NCBI GenBank assembly: GCA_963844655.1
Contig: CAWJPA010000007.1
Span: 1-64,000 of the forward strand
Direction: 5' to 3'
Length of the DNA: 64,000 bases
From: JASHPR01 sp963844655
GTDB lineage: Bacteria > Actinomycetota > Actinomycetes > Streptosporangiales > Streptosporangiaceae
Each line of letters starts with the position of its first letter. Position 1 is the stretch's first letter. Position numbers and translations under genes: made by a program. A model generated the notes under the pieces. The model made no database searches. It was not told where the DNA came from and worked only from the letters and a program-made list of their open reading frames with translations. This document shows positions 8,894-17,416 of the stretch, piece by piece.

Positions 8894-9619
8894 CTAGCCG
8901 AGCTGGCTGATCCGGCGCAGGATGCTGGCGGGCGGCTCGCCGCCGGCGAGGTCGATGTCGCTGGTGACACGTCCGCCGGCGAGCCTGATCTGGCGCTCGC
9001 ACCTGGCTACGACCAGCGGGTCGTGCGAGGCGAGCACGACCGTCATCGTGTGCTCGATGCGCAGGCCGGCCAGCAGGTCGAGGATCCCCACGCCGCAGTC
9101 CGCGTCCAGGTTGCCCGTCGGCTCGTCCGCCAGCAGCAGCGAGGGCATGTTGATCAGCGCGCGGGCGATGGCGACACGCTGCCGCTCGCCGCCGGACAAC
9201 CCCGACGGCAGCGCGCCTTCCCGGCCCGCCATGCCCACCGCCGTCAGCAGGTCCATCGCCCGTTCCCGCTTGTTCCAGCTGGTGCGGAACGGCAGCACGG
9301 GCGCGAGCACGTTGTCGACGGCGGTTAGCGCCGGGAGCAGCGCGCAGCGCTGGAAGACGAACCCGGCCGTGCGCCGGTAGCGGTCAGCCGCCGCGCCGCG
9401 CAGCGCGGTCACCTCGGTGCCGTCCCGGCGGACCGTGCCGGCGTCTGGCCGGTCGACGGCGCCCATGAGGTTCAGCAGCGTGGTCTTGCCCGCTCCTGAC
9501 GCGCCGGTCAGCCCCACGAACTCGCCTGCTTCGATCGTGAGGCTGACGTCATCGGCCGCCACCACGGGGCGGCCCGGGCCGGTGTCGTACCGCTTGCTGA
9601 TACCTCGCAGCTCGATCAC
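8894..9619 (-). CDS. ABC transporter ATP-binding protein without adjacent permease
   Basis: Complete nucleotide-binding domain: Walker A GASGAGKTT, signature LSGGERQRVAIARA, Walker B LLLADEPTGNLDA, H-loop ASHD. It is clearly paralogous to the divergent ATPase at 9729-10445 (shared VLPFRT stretch and similar layout). No permease follows it: downstream is only the transposase remnant. Either the partner permease was lost, or it works with the permease at 10442-13285 as the second half of a heterodimer. The divergent promoter carries a candidate PadR site. Confidence 0.88.
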   Translation of the reverse strand: MIELRGISKRYDTGPGRPVVAADDVSLTIEAGEFVGLTGASGAGKTTLLNLMGAVDRPDAGTVRRDGTEVTALRGAAADRYRRTAGFVFQRCALLPALTAVDNVLAPVLPFRTSWNKRERAMDLLTAVGMAGREGALPSGLSGGERQRVAIARALINMPSLLLADEPTGNLDADCGVGILDLLAGLRIEHTMTVVLASHDPLVVARCERQIRLAGGRVTSDIDLAGGEPPASILRRISQLG

Positions 9620-9666
9620 GTGTCATTCACTCCTGGCGCGAACCCGAATATGCGCCTACTGTATCG

Positions 9667-9686
9667 CTTACCTAGCGACAATGTAA
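9667..9686. promoter_or_regulatory. Candidate PadR operator in the divergent ABC promoter
   Basis: The sequence cttacctagcgacaatgtaa lies between the two divergent ATPase genes. It matches, at all but two positions, cttacatagcgacaatgcaa upstream of the padR-like gene at 13476, which suggests one regulator controls both transcription units. Confidence 0.55.
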
Positions 9687-9728
9687 CGGGGAAACGGGGA
9701 CCCCGGACGATCAACGAGGAGGCTTGTC

Positions 9729-10445
9729 GTGGCGGGCGCGGAAGTCAGCTTCAGCTCGGTGAGCAAGACATACCGGACCGGCGCGGGGCTGCCGGTCCGG
9801 GCGCTGGCCGAGGTCACGCTGGACATCCCGGCCGGGCAGGCGGTGGCGGTCACCGGGCGGTCGGGCTCGGGCAAGTCCACCCTGCTGCACCTGGCCGGCG
9901 CGATGGACACACCCGACAGCGGCACGCTCACCGTCGACGGCAGCGACCTAGGTGCGATGAGCGAGGCGCAGCGCACCCGCTACCGGCGCGGGGTCGGTTT
10001 CGTGTTCCAGCGGTTCCATCTGCTGCCCGCGCTGACCGCCTGCGACAACGTCGCCGCCCCGGTGCTGCCGTTCCGCACTGGCTATGACAAGCGGGCCAGG
10101 GCGCGCGACCTGCTCGCCGCCGTCGGCCTGGCGGGCCGCGAGCACGACCTGCCCGCCAAGCTGTCCGGCGGCCAGCAGCAGCGCGTCGCCGTCGCCCGGG
10201 CCCTGGCCGGCGACCCCCGCCTGCTGCTCGCCGACGAACCCACCGGGAACCTCGACTCCGCCACCGGCGCCGAGGTCCTCGACTTGCTGTTCACATTGCG
10301 CCGCGACCGGGGCCTGACACTGGTCCTCGCCACCCACGACCCCGCGGTCGCGGCGCGGTGCGACCGCGTCATCGAGCTCCAGGACGGCGCCGTCAGCGTC
10401 GATGCCATGACGGTCCGTGACCAGGTGAGCGAGGCCGGCACATGA
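9729..10445 (+). CDS. ABC transporter ATP-binding protein (LolD/MacB type)
   Basis: Full ATPase of 238 residues: Walker A GRSGSGKST, Q-loop region FVFQRFHLLPALT, signature LSGGQQQRVAVARA, Walker B LLLADEPTGNLDS, H-loop ATHD. GTG 9729 follows a GAGGA-containing ribosome-binding site. The stop overlaps the start of the permease gene (ATGA), so the two are translationally coupled. Together with the PadR gene they form a complete, self-regulated exporter operon. Confidence 0.92.
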   Translation: MAGAEVSFSSVSKTYRTGAGLPVRALAEVTLDIPAGQAVAVTGRSGSGKSTLLHLAGAMDTPDSGTLTVDGSDLGAMSEAQRTRYRRGVGFVFQRFHLLPALTACDNVAAPVLPFRTGYDKRARARDLLAAVGLAGREHDLPAKLSGGQQQRVAVARALAGDPRLLLADEPTGNLDSATGAEVLDLLFTLRRDRGLTLVLATHDPAVAARCDRVIELQDGAVSVDAMTVRDQVSEAGT

Positions 10446-13285
10446 TCAGGCTGATATGGCGCGGGGTGCGGTTCGCGCGCGGCCGGGCGGTGGCGCTGGC
10501 TGCCGGGATGCTGGTGGCCGCCGTCGCGTTCTCGCTGCTGACCGCCTCAGTGGCGGTGAACGCGGCCACGGTGCGGGGCACGGTCAACGCGAACTTCCGG
10601 GGTGAGTACGACCTGCTCGTGCTCCCGCGCGGCTCAGTCCAGACCGGGGCGGGTAAGCACCTGGTGCAGGTGAACTACCTGTCGGCCAGCACCAGCGGGA
10701 TCACGATGGCGCAGTACGCCACGATCGCCCGGCTGCCGGGGGTCGAGGTGGCGGCACCGCTGGAGATCGTCGGCTACCTGCTGGAAACCGCCTACATCCC
10801 GGTGGTCCTGTCCCCCGCCGCGGCCGGCCGGTCCGGGGCGCGGGTGCTGGTCATCAGCTCGCGATACACCGCGGACCAGGGGCTGTCGGTGTATCCGCCG
10901 CACGACGAGAGATACGTCTACATCACCACCGATCACGTGACGCCGCCGCCGCCGTCGCCGTCGCAGGAGTCCGACGGCCGAGGCCCGGTCAGTACAGTGT
11001 TCGGGCCGACCGAGCGGCTCCCTGACGGCAAGAGGGTCATCGTCTGCCCCGTCACCTTCCCTGTGCCCTCTGGCCAGTCCTCCCCGTTCCAGCGGACGTC
11101 AGGGCTGCTGGACGGAGACTGTTACTCGCGGGCCGGCGGAACCCCTGGGCCGGTCGAGGGCATGGTCGCCTGGTCGTTCCCGGTCCTGGTGGCGGGCATC
11201 GACCCGCGCGCGGAGAGCGAACTGACCGGGCTGGGGCGCGCGGTGACCTCCGGGACGTACCTGGCCGAGGATCAGCGACCCGTGGTGTCGCCGAACGGCC
11301 CCCGCCATCCCTCCACGGACGTGATGCCGGTGCTCGCCAGCACCGCGTCCTTCGACGGCGACACCGATCACGTGACGGTGAGCCTGCTGCCGTCGTCGGC
11401 GGTGACCGTGGCGCGCTCCGGCAGGTCACAGGCGGCGATGGCGCGGGCGTTCGGGTCGCTGGCGGGCACGCCGGTGATGCAGGCGACGATCACCGGCGCC
11501 GCCGCGTGGCGGCGCCTGCTCACCGAGCTGAAGCCGGCCAGCGACCTGAACGCCGTAACGCAGTTCGTCGGCCAGTACTGGACGTCCGGCCCGGTGACCT
11601 ACCGGCCGGGTCCAGGTGGGCAGCTTGACCCGGTGCCGGTCAGCAACCCGGTCTCGGTCTGGACGGCCGGGCGCGACGTATCAGGTGACCAGTACGTCAA
11701 GGCACCCCCCGCCGCGGCCGACACCGGGTACCGGGCACTCACCGAAATGAAGGAGACCGTCGGGGGAGGCGCGGTCGAAGTGGGCGGGCCACCTTATCTC
11801 CAGATCCGGCTGGCAGGCGAGTTCGACCCGGAACGGCTGGCGGGGTTCTCCGGCGGCGGCCCGGGATCACCGCTGGCCAGCTACCGGACGCCGCTGCTGA
11901 CCGGCGCGGACGCGGCCAGCCGCGCGGCGCTCGGCAGCCAGCCGCTTGAACCGGACGGGAACATGGCCGGGTACGCTCAGCAGCCGCCGCTGCTGTACAT
12001 GACGCTGTCCGGCGCGGCGGCCCTCGAGAAGACGGCGCGGTACTACAGCCGAACCGGCACCCGGGCAGCGGCGCAGCTCAGGTCGACGGTAGCGGCGCCG
12101 ATCGGGTCGATCCGGGTGCGGGTGTCCGGGCTGCGCGGCACGGTACCGGAGAAGCTGGACAAGATCGGCGCGATCGGCGAGGAGATCGACAAGGCGACCG
12201 GCCTGCAGGTGATCGTCACCGCCGGCGCCTCGCCGTACCCGGTCACGATCGGGTTGCCGGCCGGCAAGTTCGGCCGGCCCGCCCTACGGCTCACCGAGGA
12301 CTGGACCCAGACCGACAGCGCGCTGCTCGTGCTCCACCAGGCCGACCGGGAATCGCTGGCGCTGCTCGTGCTCATCCTTGTCGTGTGCGCGCTGTTCCTG
12401 TCCGGCGCGGCGCTCGCCGGGGTGCGCGGGCGGCGCACCGAGATCGGCGCGCTCCGCGCGGTCGGCTGGGGGCGCCGGCAGGTGTTCACGATGGTGCTCG
12501 GCGAGGTGGTGACGCTGGGCATCGCGGCAGGCCTGGCAGGCGCCGGGCTGTCCGCCTGTCTCATCTCCGGCCTCGGCCTGCACGTCCCGCCGTCGCGGGC
12601 GCTGCTGGTGCTGCCGGTCGCCATCGCGCTGGCCGGCGTCTCCGGGCTGGCGCCATCCTGGGCGGCGTCGCGAATACCGCCGGCCGAGGCGCTGATGCCG
12701 CCGGCGAGGGCACCACGGCGCGGCGGGCGCCGGGTCCGGACCGTCACCGGACTCGCCATCACCGGAATCGTCCGTACCCCCGGCCGCAGCGCGATCGCCG
12801 CGGCCGGGCTCGCCGTCGGCGTGGCCGGGCTCACCGTCCTGCTGGCGGCGCACGTCTCGTTCGCTACGTCGATCGGCGACAGCGAGCTAGCCGGCCTGGT
12901 GAACGGGTCGACGCGGGGCAGCGACCTGGTCTCGGTGCTGCTCACGATCGCGCTCAGCGCGGGTGGCGTCGCCGACCTCACCTACCTGAACCTGCGCGAA
13001 CGCGCCGGCGAGCTGGCCGCGCTCGCCGCCTCGGGCTGGGGCCGCCGCCAGCTCGGCCGCCTGCTCACCAGCGAGGCCGTGGTCACCGCGGGCACAGGCT
13101 CGGTGGCCGGCGCCGCGATCGGGCTGACCGTCGCCGGGGTCGCCTTCGGGCTGACCCTGCCCGTGCTGGCGACCGCGGCCCTGGCCGCCGCGGGCGGTAC
13201 CGCGGTCACGCTCGCGGCCGTGATCAGCGTCCTGCTGCTCACTTCGGGACGTCCATTGGCGGAGGTGCTGGCCGCGGACGAATGA
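10442..13285 (+). CDS. FtsX-family ABC transporter permease
   Basis: A 947-residue integral membrane protein. There is a first membrane helix at about residues 13-35, a very large extracytoplasmic region of roughly 590 residues, then an FtsX unit (three helices beginning LALLVLILVVCALFL) with the ALRAVGWGRRQVF coupling loop, a further membrane region, and a terminal FtsX-like unit (YLNLRERAGELAALAASGWG loop). Coupled to the ATPase at 9729-10445. Proteins of this build usually export or extract hydrophobic peptides or lipids rather than import. No frameshift is seen here, in contrast to the permease at 4386-6936. Confidence 0.9.
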   Translation: MIRLIWRGVRFARGRAVALAAGMLVAAVAFSLLTASVAVNAATVRGTVNANFRGEYDLLVLPRGSVQTGAGKHLVQVNYLSASTSGITMAQYATIARLPGVEVAAPLEIVGYLLETAYIPVVLSPAAAGRSGARVLVISSRYTADQGLSVYPPHDERYVYITTDHVTPPPPSPSQESDGRGPVSTVFGPTERLPDGKRVIVCPVTFPVPSGQSSPFQRTSGLLDGDCYSRAGGTPGPVEGMVAWSFPVLVAGIDPRAESELTGLGRAVTSGTYLAEDQRPVVSPNGPRHPSTDVMPVLASTASFDGDTDHVTVSLLPSSAVTVARSGRSQAAMARAFGSLAGTPVMQATITGAAAWRRLLTELKPASDLNAVTQFVGQYWTSGPVTYRPGPGGQLDPVPVSNPVSVWTAGRDVSGDQYVKAPPAAADTGYRALTEMKETVGGGAVEVGGPPYLQIRLAGEFDPERLAGFSGGGPGSPLASYRTPLLTGADAASRAALGSQPLEPDGNMAGYAQQPPLLYMTLSGAAALEKTARYYSRTGTRAAAQLRSTVAAPIGSIRVRVSGLRGTVPEKLDKIGAIGEEIDKATGLQVIVTAGASPYPVTIGLPAGKFGRPALRLTEDWTQTDSALLVLHQADRESLALLVLILVVCALFLSGAALAGVRGRRTEIGALRAVGWGRRQVFTMVLGEVVTLGIAAGLAGAGLSACLISGLGLHVPPSRALLVLPVAIALAGVSGLAPSWAASRIPPAEALMPPARAPRRGGRRVRTVTGLAITGIVRTPGRSAIAAAGLAVGVAGLTVLLAAHVSFATSIGDSELAGLVNGSTRGSDLVSVLLTIALSAGGVADLTYLNLRERAGELAALAASGWGRRQLGRLLTSEAVVTAGTGSVAGAAIGLTVAGVAFGLTLPVLATAALAAAGGTAVTLAAVISVLLLTSGRPLAEVLAADE

Positions 13286-13415
13286 CGGGAGGTCCATGGG
13301 CCGCGCCGAACCTCGTTCATAGCCGGCGGCGCCCGCCGCGGCGGGCACGGTGAACGCGGTCTCCGCCACCAGCACCCAGGCTGGTGGCGACCGGACGCTG
13401 GGACTATGCTCATTA

Positions 13416-13470
13416 CTTACATAGCGACAATGCAAGAATGACACCAGATCGTTATCTAGCGGCAAGGCAA
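13416..13470. promoter_or_regulatory. Two tandem candidate PadR operators
   Basis: cttacatagcgacaatgcaa (13416-13435) and gttatctagcggcaaggcaa (13451-13470) share the core TAGCGRCAAKGCAA, with 35 bp between starts. They end 5 nt before the padR-like start codon, as expected for autorepression; a third match lies in the ABC promoter near 9667. Confidence 0.6.
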
Positions 13471-13475
13471 GGCGC

Positions 13476-14057
13476 ATGCCCCTGCAGCACGCGGTCCTGG
13501 CCCTGCTGGCGGACAGGCCAGCCCACGGCTACGAGCTGAAAGCCAGCTTCGAGCAGGCTGTCGGCGACCAGTGGGGCGGGCTGAACATCGGCCACCTGTA
13601 CCAGATCCTCGACCGGCTCTCCCGGGATGGCCTGATCGAGTCCCAGCGCCAGCCGCAGCAGGTCAAGCCCGACCGTCTCGTGCACCGCCTCACCCCGGCC
13701 GGCCGCGCCGAGCTCGACCGCTGGCTCGCCGAGCCGGCCGTCCCCGCCCGCGGTTATCGCGACGACTTCTTCCTCAAGGTCATGGCCGCCGTCCGCTCCG
13801 CCGACCCGGCGGTGCTGCCCGCCGTGCTCAGCGGGCAGCGCGCGCACCTGCTGCGGCAGCTGCATGCCCTGGCCGGCGCCCGCGCCGCCACCAGTACCAC
13901 AGCTGTCGAGTCGCTGCTCATCACCGCGGCCGAACTGCACATCCGCGCCGACCTGGGCGTGGTCGACGCCGCCGAGACGACCCTCACCACCAACCCCGCC
14001 CCCGTCAGCGAGCAGGCATCGGCGGGCATGACACCACCGCAGAGCGCAGCGGGCTAG
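13476..14057 (+). CDS. PadR family transcriptional regulator
   Basis: N-terminal winged helix (HAVLALLADRPAHGYELKASF, then LYQILDRLSRDGLIES) and C-terminal helical domain; 193 residues. It follows the ATPase/permease operon by 190 bp and has its own tandem operator candidates, so it probably represses both itself and the exporter. Distinct from the PadR at 7694-8278, whose upstream palindrome is unrelated in sequence. Confidence 0.9.
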   Translation: MPLQHAVLALLADRPAHGYELKASFEQAVGDQWGGLNIGHLYQILDRLSRDGLIESQRQPQQVKPDRLVHRLTPAGRAELDRWLAEPAVPARGYRDDFFLKVMAAVRSADPAVLPAVLSGQRAHLLRQLHALAGARAATSTTAVESLLITAAELHIRADLGVVDAAETTLTTNPAPVSEQASAGMTPPQSAAG

Positions 14058-14256
14058 CCCTGCCACACCCTGCTGGCCAGAGCCGCGGACGAGATTCTCG
14101 GCACGCACAGGGCTGTGCTGCCTGGCGCGGCAGCCTCGTAGCTGACCACACCAGACGGCATCGCTTGCGGGAGCACAGCCCTCTTCAGGGCCAGCTGCCA
14201 TGGCCTGAGATGCAGCTGGACTCAGCTGGACTTGATGGCACATGATCCCAAATCTG

Positions 14257-14325
14257 CGTCGCGCTGACCAGGCACACTCCGGGACTACGGACGCCACACG
14301 GACAGAACGCGGTATTGACACGGCG
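14257..14325 (+). repeat. Left arm shared with the third tRNA-like copy
   Basis: The stretch around ctacggacgccacacggac is nearly identical to 42409-42475, and weaker similarity extends further left (tgg-acatgatc blocks). In both places it sits about 60-120 bp upstream of the tRNA 3'-half copy, as an element end or attachment-site arm would. Confidence 0.7.
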
Positions 14326-14378
14326 GGAAAGGAGAAATAGCAGGTCAGTGGGTATTCCGATGGGCCGGGATCGGCTCA

Positions 14379-14431
14379 CTGTAAAACCGTCGGCTCAGCC
14401 TACGTTGGTTCGAACCCAACACCTGCCACCA
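14379..14431 (+). repeat. tRNA(Tyr) 3'-half copy A (candidate attachment site)
   Basis: The 53 bp run from the anticodon loop (CTGTAAA) through a variable arm, a T-arm (GTTGGTTCGAACCCAAC) to the acceptor end ACCTGCC plus ACCA. The upstream sequence does not supply matching anticodon or D stems, so this is not an intact tRNA. The same block recurs at 24907 and 42531 in the same orientation. Integrases of actinomycete elements use such tRNA 3' ends as att sites. Confidence 0.8.
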
Positions 14432-14440
14432 CCAGCGGAA

Positions 14441-14486
14441 ACAGCCCGTTGCTGCGAATTCTCGGCTAGGCGGGCTGTTCTTCTTT
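14441..14486 (+). terminator. Rho-independent terminator after tRNA-like copy A
   Basis: Hairpin with 8-bp arms ACAGCCCG (14441-14448) and CGGGCTGT (14471-14478) followed by TCTTCTTT. It probably terminated the original tRNA transcript. Confidence 0.7.
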
Positions 14487-14489
14487 GTC

Positions 14490-14961
14490 CCATGGTGTGT
14501 CACCTTGTCGCGCTGTGGACCGTTGTGTTGCGGGGTCCACGGACGTATGGCGGACGGAATCCATGCCTTAGGACGGTCGGTGTGACCGTCGGCTTTCCAT
14601 GGACGGCCACGGACGGGCCGCGATGGCGGCGTGTTCCGGCTTGACGTGCGCGGCTGAGTCGGGCGTGGATCCCCGTGTGTCCGCCCGGCGGCCCCGGTGC
14701 TTTCCCCAGGCGGCGGGTGGCCTAGGAAGGCGGGTGTTCCGGTGATGACTGGGCTGACCGTTCGGGCGAGCGTGACGGTGCCCGGCCGGGCGATGCTGGT
14801 GCCGGGGCGGCGAGGTTTTGCACGAGCATTCCCTGCAGGCCGGGTCGGCGGGCAGGACGGCCTATGTGTCGATGATCCAGATCGGCCGGGCTGATACGCC
14901 AGCGGCACCCGGGCCATTCCCAGCCCTCTCTTGTCTCTCTGTCGTCCGTGCCCGGGGACGG
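14490..14961. other. Region with no recognisable gene
   Basis: About 470 bp right of att-like copy A. Short open frames exist on both strands, but none has recognisable domains or a convincing ribosome-binding site. Repeated cacggac/ggacgg strings resemble the arm sequence left of copy A. Confidence 0.5.
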
Positions 14962-15330
14962 CTATTCGGCCCGCAAGGCGGTGGTGGTCCTGGACGCCGC
15001 CGCCCAGGCTGCGGGCAGCAGCGCGCCCACGGCGGCGATGGCTAGCCCGGCCAGGGCCAGCGCGGTGAGGCCGGCGGCGGTGTAGGTGTGGATGCAGCTG
15101 CTGGGGAGCGCCAGTCCGGCTTTGTCGGCGAGGTGCCGCATCACCAAATCCTGCGCGATTATCCCGCTGGGCAGCGCGATGATCGCGGCACCGATGGCGG
15201 ACGCGGCGGCCCAGCAGGTGACCATGGCGATGGCCTGCCGCGGGGTCATCCCGACCGCCTTGAAGACGCCCAGGTCATGGACCCGCTCCTGGGTGACCAT
15301 CAACACCGACAGATATGTCATGCCACCATC
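14962..15330 (-). pseudogene. C-terminal fragment of an FtsX-type permease
   Basis: Recognisable FtsX unit from about 15325 down to the stop at 14962: a short helix (YLSVLMVTQERVHDLGVFKAV), the GMTPRQAIAMV loop, and two more membrane helices ending LLPAAWAAASRTT. The upstream sequence, still open to 15420, has no permease similarity, so the N-terminal part and extracytoplasmic domain are missing and no ATPase is next to it. A truncated relic. Confidence 0.7.
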
Positions 15331-15444
15331 TGCGGTGGCCCAACGCCTCTGACAAGCAGGCGACTCTGAACTGCGGACCCCAGCAGCAGGCTGCCTGGAG
15401 CCCACGGGTAACCCCGGCACTGACAGAAATCCGGTTTCCGCCGG

Positions 15445-15620
15445 TGTTTTTCACGCGGCCCTCGCCAACTCAGCCCGCCAGTAATCCGCCCCGGATGGCG
15501 TCGGTGATGGCTTTCCCGGATCTTTTCCGCCGGTTGCACAAGGCGCTGCGGCCGATGTTCTGCTCGGCGGCGATCTGCGACAGCGGGACGCCTTGGAGCC
15601 GGCTGCGGCCGATCCCGAGT
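15445..15620 (-). repeat. Duplicated 3' fragment of the HTH gene at 17.4-18.1 kb
   Basis: Roughly 175 bp nearly identical in sequence and orientation to 17396-17570. On the minus strand it encodes SQIAAEQNIG-SALCNRRKR-GKAITDAI, the end of the HTH protein at 17417. The two copies flank the NmrA/TetR pair as direct repeats. Confidence 0.85.
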
Positions 15621-15698
15621 TGGGCCACGTTTGGGCTCTGAGCGGTTGCGTAGGCCCTGACCTGGGCTTTCGCGGCTCGTGAAGGCTGAAGGTGCGCA

Positions 15699-15757
15699 CT
15701 AAGCTGGCCCGACCCGGCCGCCGTCGACGGGGACGGTGATGCCGTGGACGAAGCCGG
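15699..15757 (-). pseudogene. C-terminal scrap of a short-chain dehydrogenase
   Basis: Eighteen codons read GFVHGITVPVDGGRVGPA before TAG. GxTxxVDGG is the usual end of classical SDR enzymes. Nothing upstream in frame continues the domain, so only the tail survives, immediately downstream of the NmrA-like gene. Confidence 0.5.
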
Positions 15758-15760
15758 GGT

Positions 15761-16603
15761 CTACGAGAACGAATCGTGGTAGTCGGCGGCGAACTCGTCG
15801 AAGGAGCGGGCGGGCCGGTTAAGGAGTGACACGACATCGTCGGTGACCCAGGCGGCGTCACCGTCAGCGGTCAGGGTGGCAGCTTGGGCATTCATCTCGG
15901 CGATCTGCTCTGGGACGCCCGCGCGGACCATCGCGTCCTTGTCCTGATCGAAGTTGAGCTCGCGGTAGGTGATGGTCCGGCCAAGCAGCCTGGACAGCAC
16001 CGCGGCGACGTCGTAGTAGGAGATCAGCTCGGGGCCGGTGAGCCAGTATGTCTTGCCGACGTGCGGGGCAGGTGAGGCGGCGATGCTGGCGGCCACCGCT
16101 GCCACGTCGCGGGCGTCGATCATCCCGATCCGGCCCTTTCCGGCTGAGGACCCGAAGCCGCTGGTCTTGGCGATAGCTGGCGCCAACGCCAGGACGTTGT
16201 GCATATAGGCGTTCGACCGCAGCAGCGTGTGGGGCACTCCGGAGGCAGCCAGGCCCGCCTCGATCTCTGCCTGCCAGCGGCGCCGGGCGATGGGCGAGTC
16301 GGCGGGGGCCTTGCTGCTGGCCTTGACAACGTGCCCGACGCCGGCGCGGGCGGCGCTGGCGACCACGTTCAGCTCCTGCGCGGGCACGGCCGGGCTTACA
16401 AGCACCACACTGGTCACGCCCGCCATCGCCACGTCGATGCTCGCCGGCACCGCAAGGTCGCCTACGACGATCTCGGCACCGGCATAGGCCAGCGCCTTCG
16501 CTTTCTCAGCATCTCGCACCAGCACCCGGACGGGCACTTCGCGCTCTGCGAGGAGACGTGCTGCCTCGGAGCCGACCTTGCCCGCCGTTGTCACCAGGAT
16601 CAT
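15761..16603 (-). CDS. NmrA-like NAD(P)-binding oxidoreductase
   Basis: A 280-residue atypical short-chain dehydrogenase. The N-terminal Rossmann motif is reduced (ILVTTAGKVGSEAARLL), followed by ARVLVRD-type and GDL segments; the central SNAYMHNVLALAP and IDARDVAAVAA segments are typical of NmrA/HSCARG and quinone-oxidoreductase-like proteins. Probably a cytosolic redox enzyme or NADP(H) sensor. It is divergent from a TetR gene 55 bp away, which likely regulates it. Confidence 0.85.
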   Translation of the reverse strand: MILVTTAGKVGSEAARLLAEREVPVRVLVRDAEKAKALAYAGAEIVVGDLAVPASIDVAMAGVTSVVLVSPAVPAQELNVVASAARAGVGHVVKASSKAPADSPIARRRWQAEIEAGLAASGVPHTLLRSNAYMHNVLALAPAIAKTSGFGSSAGKGRIGMIDARDVAAVAASIAASPAPHVGKTYWLTGPELISYYDVAAVLSRLLGRTITYRELNFDQDKDAMVRAGVPEQIAEMNAQAATLTADGDAAWVTDDVVSLLNRPARSFDEFAADYHDSFS

Positions 16604-16658
16604 GACGGCTCTCCCTTCGCCAAATTAGGTCAGGTAACCCAGTCTGGCGGAGCATCGA

Positions 16659-17378
16659 ATGGGTTGTCAAACCCAGAAAGCTCGCTACTATCGGGTCCTG
16701 ACCTCCGGCACTCGTGAACGGCCCAGGCTCACCCCGAAGGGCGAGCGGACCCGGGCTAAGATCATCGACGCTGCCGCCCGGCTGGTCTATGAGCGCGGCG
16801 TCGCGGGCACCACGCTGGAAGACATCAGGGCAAGCGCGGAAGTCAGCGGCTCGCAGCTCCAGCACTACTTCGCCGGCAAGGACGAACTCGTGCAGGCGGT
16901 CATCGGCCACCAGGCCGACACGATCGCCGGCAACCAGCAGCAAGCCGACCTCGGCAGCGCCAGAGGGCTCCAAGCATGGCGCGACTTGGTGATCACCACG
17001 GCAAGGAACGCCGGCGGCCGGGGCGGCTGTCCCCTCGGGTCGCTCGGCGGCCAGCTCGCTGAGAGCGACCCCCAGGCGCGCACCCTGATCGCATACGGAT
17101 TCGAGCAGTGGTCAGCGGCCATCAGCGACGGGCTGCGAGCACTTCACGCCGCCGGGCACCTGCGGGCCGGCCTGGAGCCCGACGACCTCGCCGTCACCCT
17201 CCTCGCCGCTGTCCAAGGGGGCCTCCTCCTCGCCCAGGTCCAGCGGAACACCCGTCCTCTCGAAACCGCCGTCGACACTGTTCTCGCTCTCGCTGCGAGC
17301 ACGACTGCCACCGACCTTCTGCCCAGCGACATCCGCCAAGCCGTCGACCATGCCGACCGCCCATCCGGTGTGCACTAA
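16659..17378 (+). CDS. TetR family transcriptional regulator
   Basis: A 239-residue protein with a TetR DNA-binding domain (ERTRAKIIDAAARLVYERG, then SGSQLQHYFAGKDELVQAV) and a C-terminal ligand domain with the CPLGSLGGQLAE stretch typical of TetR_C regulators of NmrA or oxidoreductase partners. ATG 16659 has GGCGGAG upstream. A palindrome overlaps the start codon. Divergent to the NmrA-like gene. Confidence 0.88.
   Translation: MGCQTQKARYYRVLTSGTRERPRLTPKGERTRAKIIDAAARLVYERGVAGTTLEDIRASAEVSGSQLQHYFAGKDELVQAVIGHQADTIAGNQQQADLGSARGLQAWRDLVITTARNAGGRGGCPLGSLGGQLAESDPQARTLIAYGFEQWSAAISDGLRALHAAGHLRAGLEPDDLAVTLLAAVQGGLLLAQVQRNTRPLETAVDTVLALAASTTATDLLPSDIRQAVDHADRPSGVH
16660..16675. promoter_or_regulatory. 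Palindrome at the TetR start codon, candidate operator
   Basis: TGGGTT-GTCA-AACCCA, a perfect inverted repeat with 6-bp arms, begins one base after the first base of the TetR start codon and lies in the NmrA/TetR divergent region. Confidence 0.5.
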
Positions 17379-17416
17379 GTTGGCCCAAGTCGGGTTTTTC
17401 ACGCGTCCTCGCCAAG

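Noticed and set aside
14339..14431. Full tRNA gene at copy A (GCAGGT upstream can pair with ACCTGC)
   Set aside because: D-stem and anticodon-stem pairings fail and the 5' part is 7-8 nt too long; copies B and C fail likewise.
14345..14917. Minus-strand open frame containing WWWQVLGSNQRRLSRRF
   Set aside because: This string is the well-known spurious translation of the antisense of a tRNA 3' half; the frame exists only because the tRNA fragment is there. The same applies to 24890-25132.
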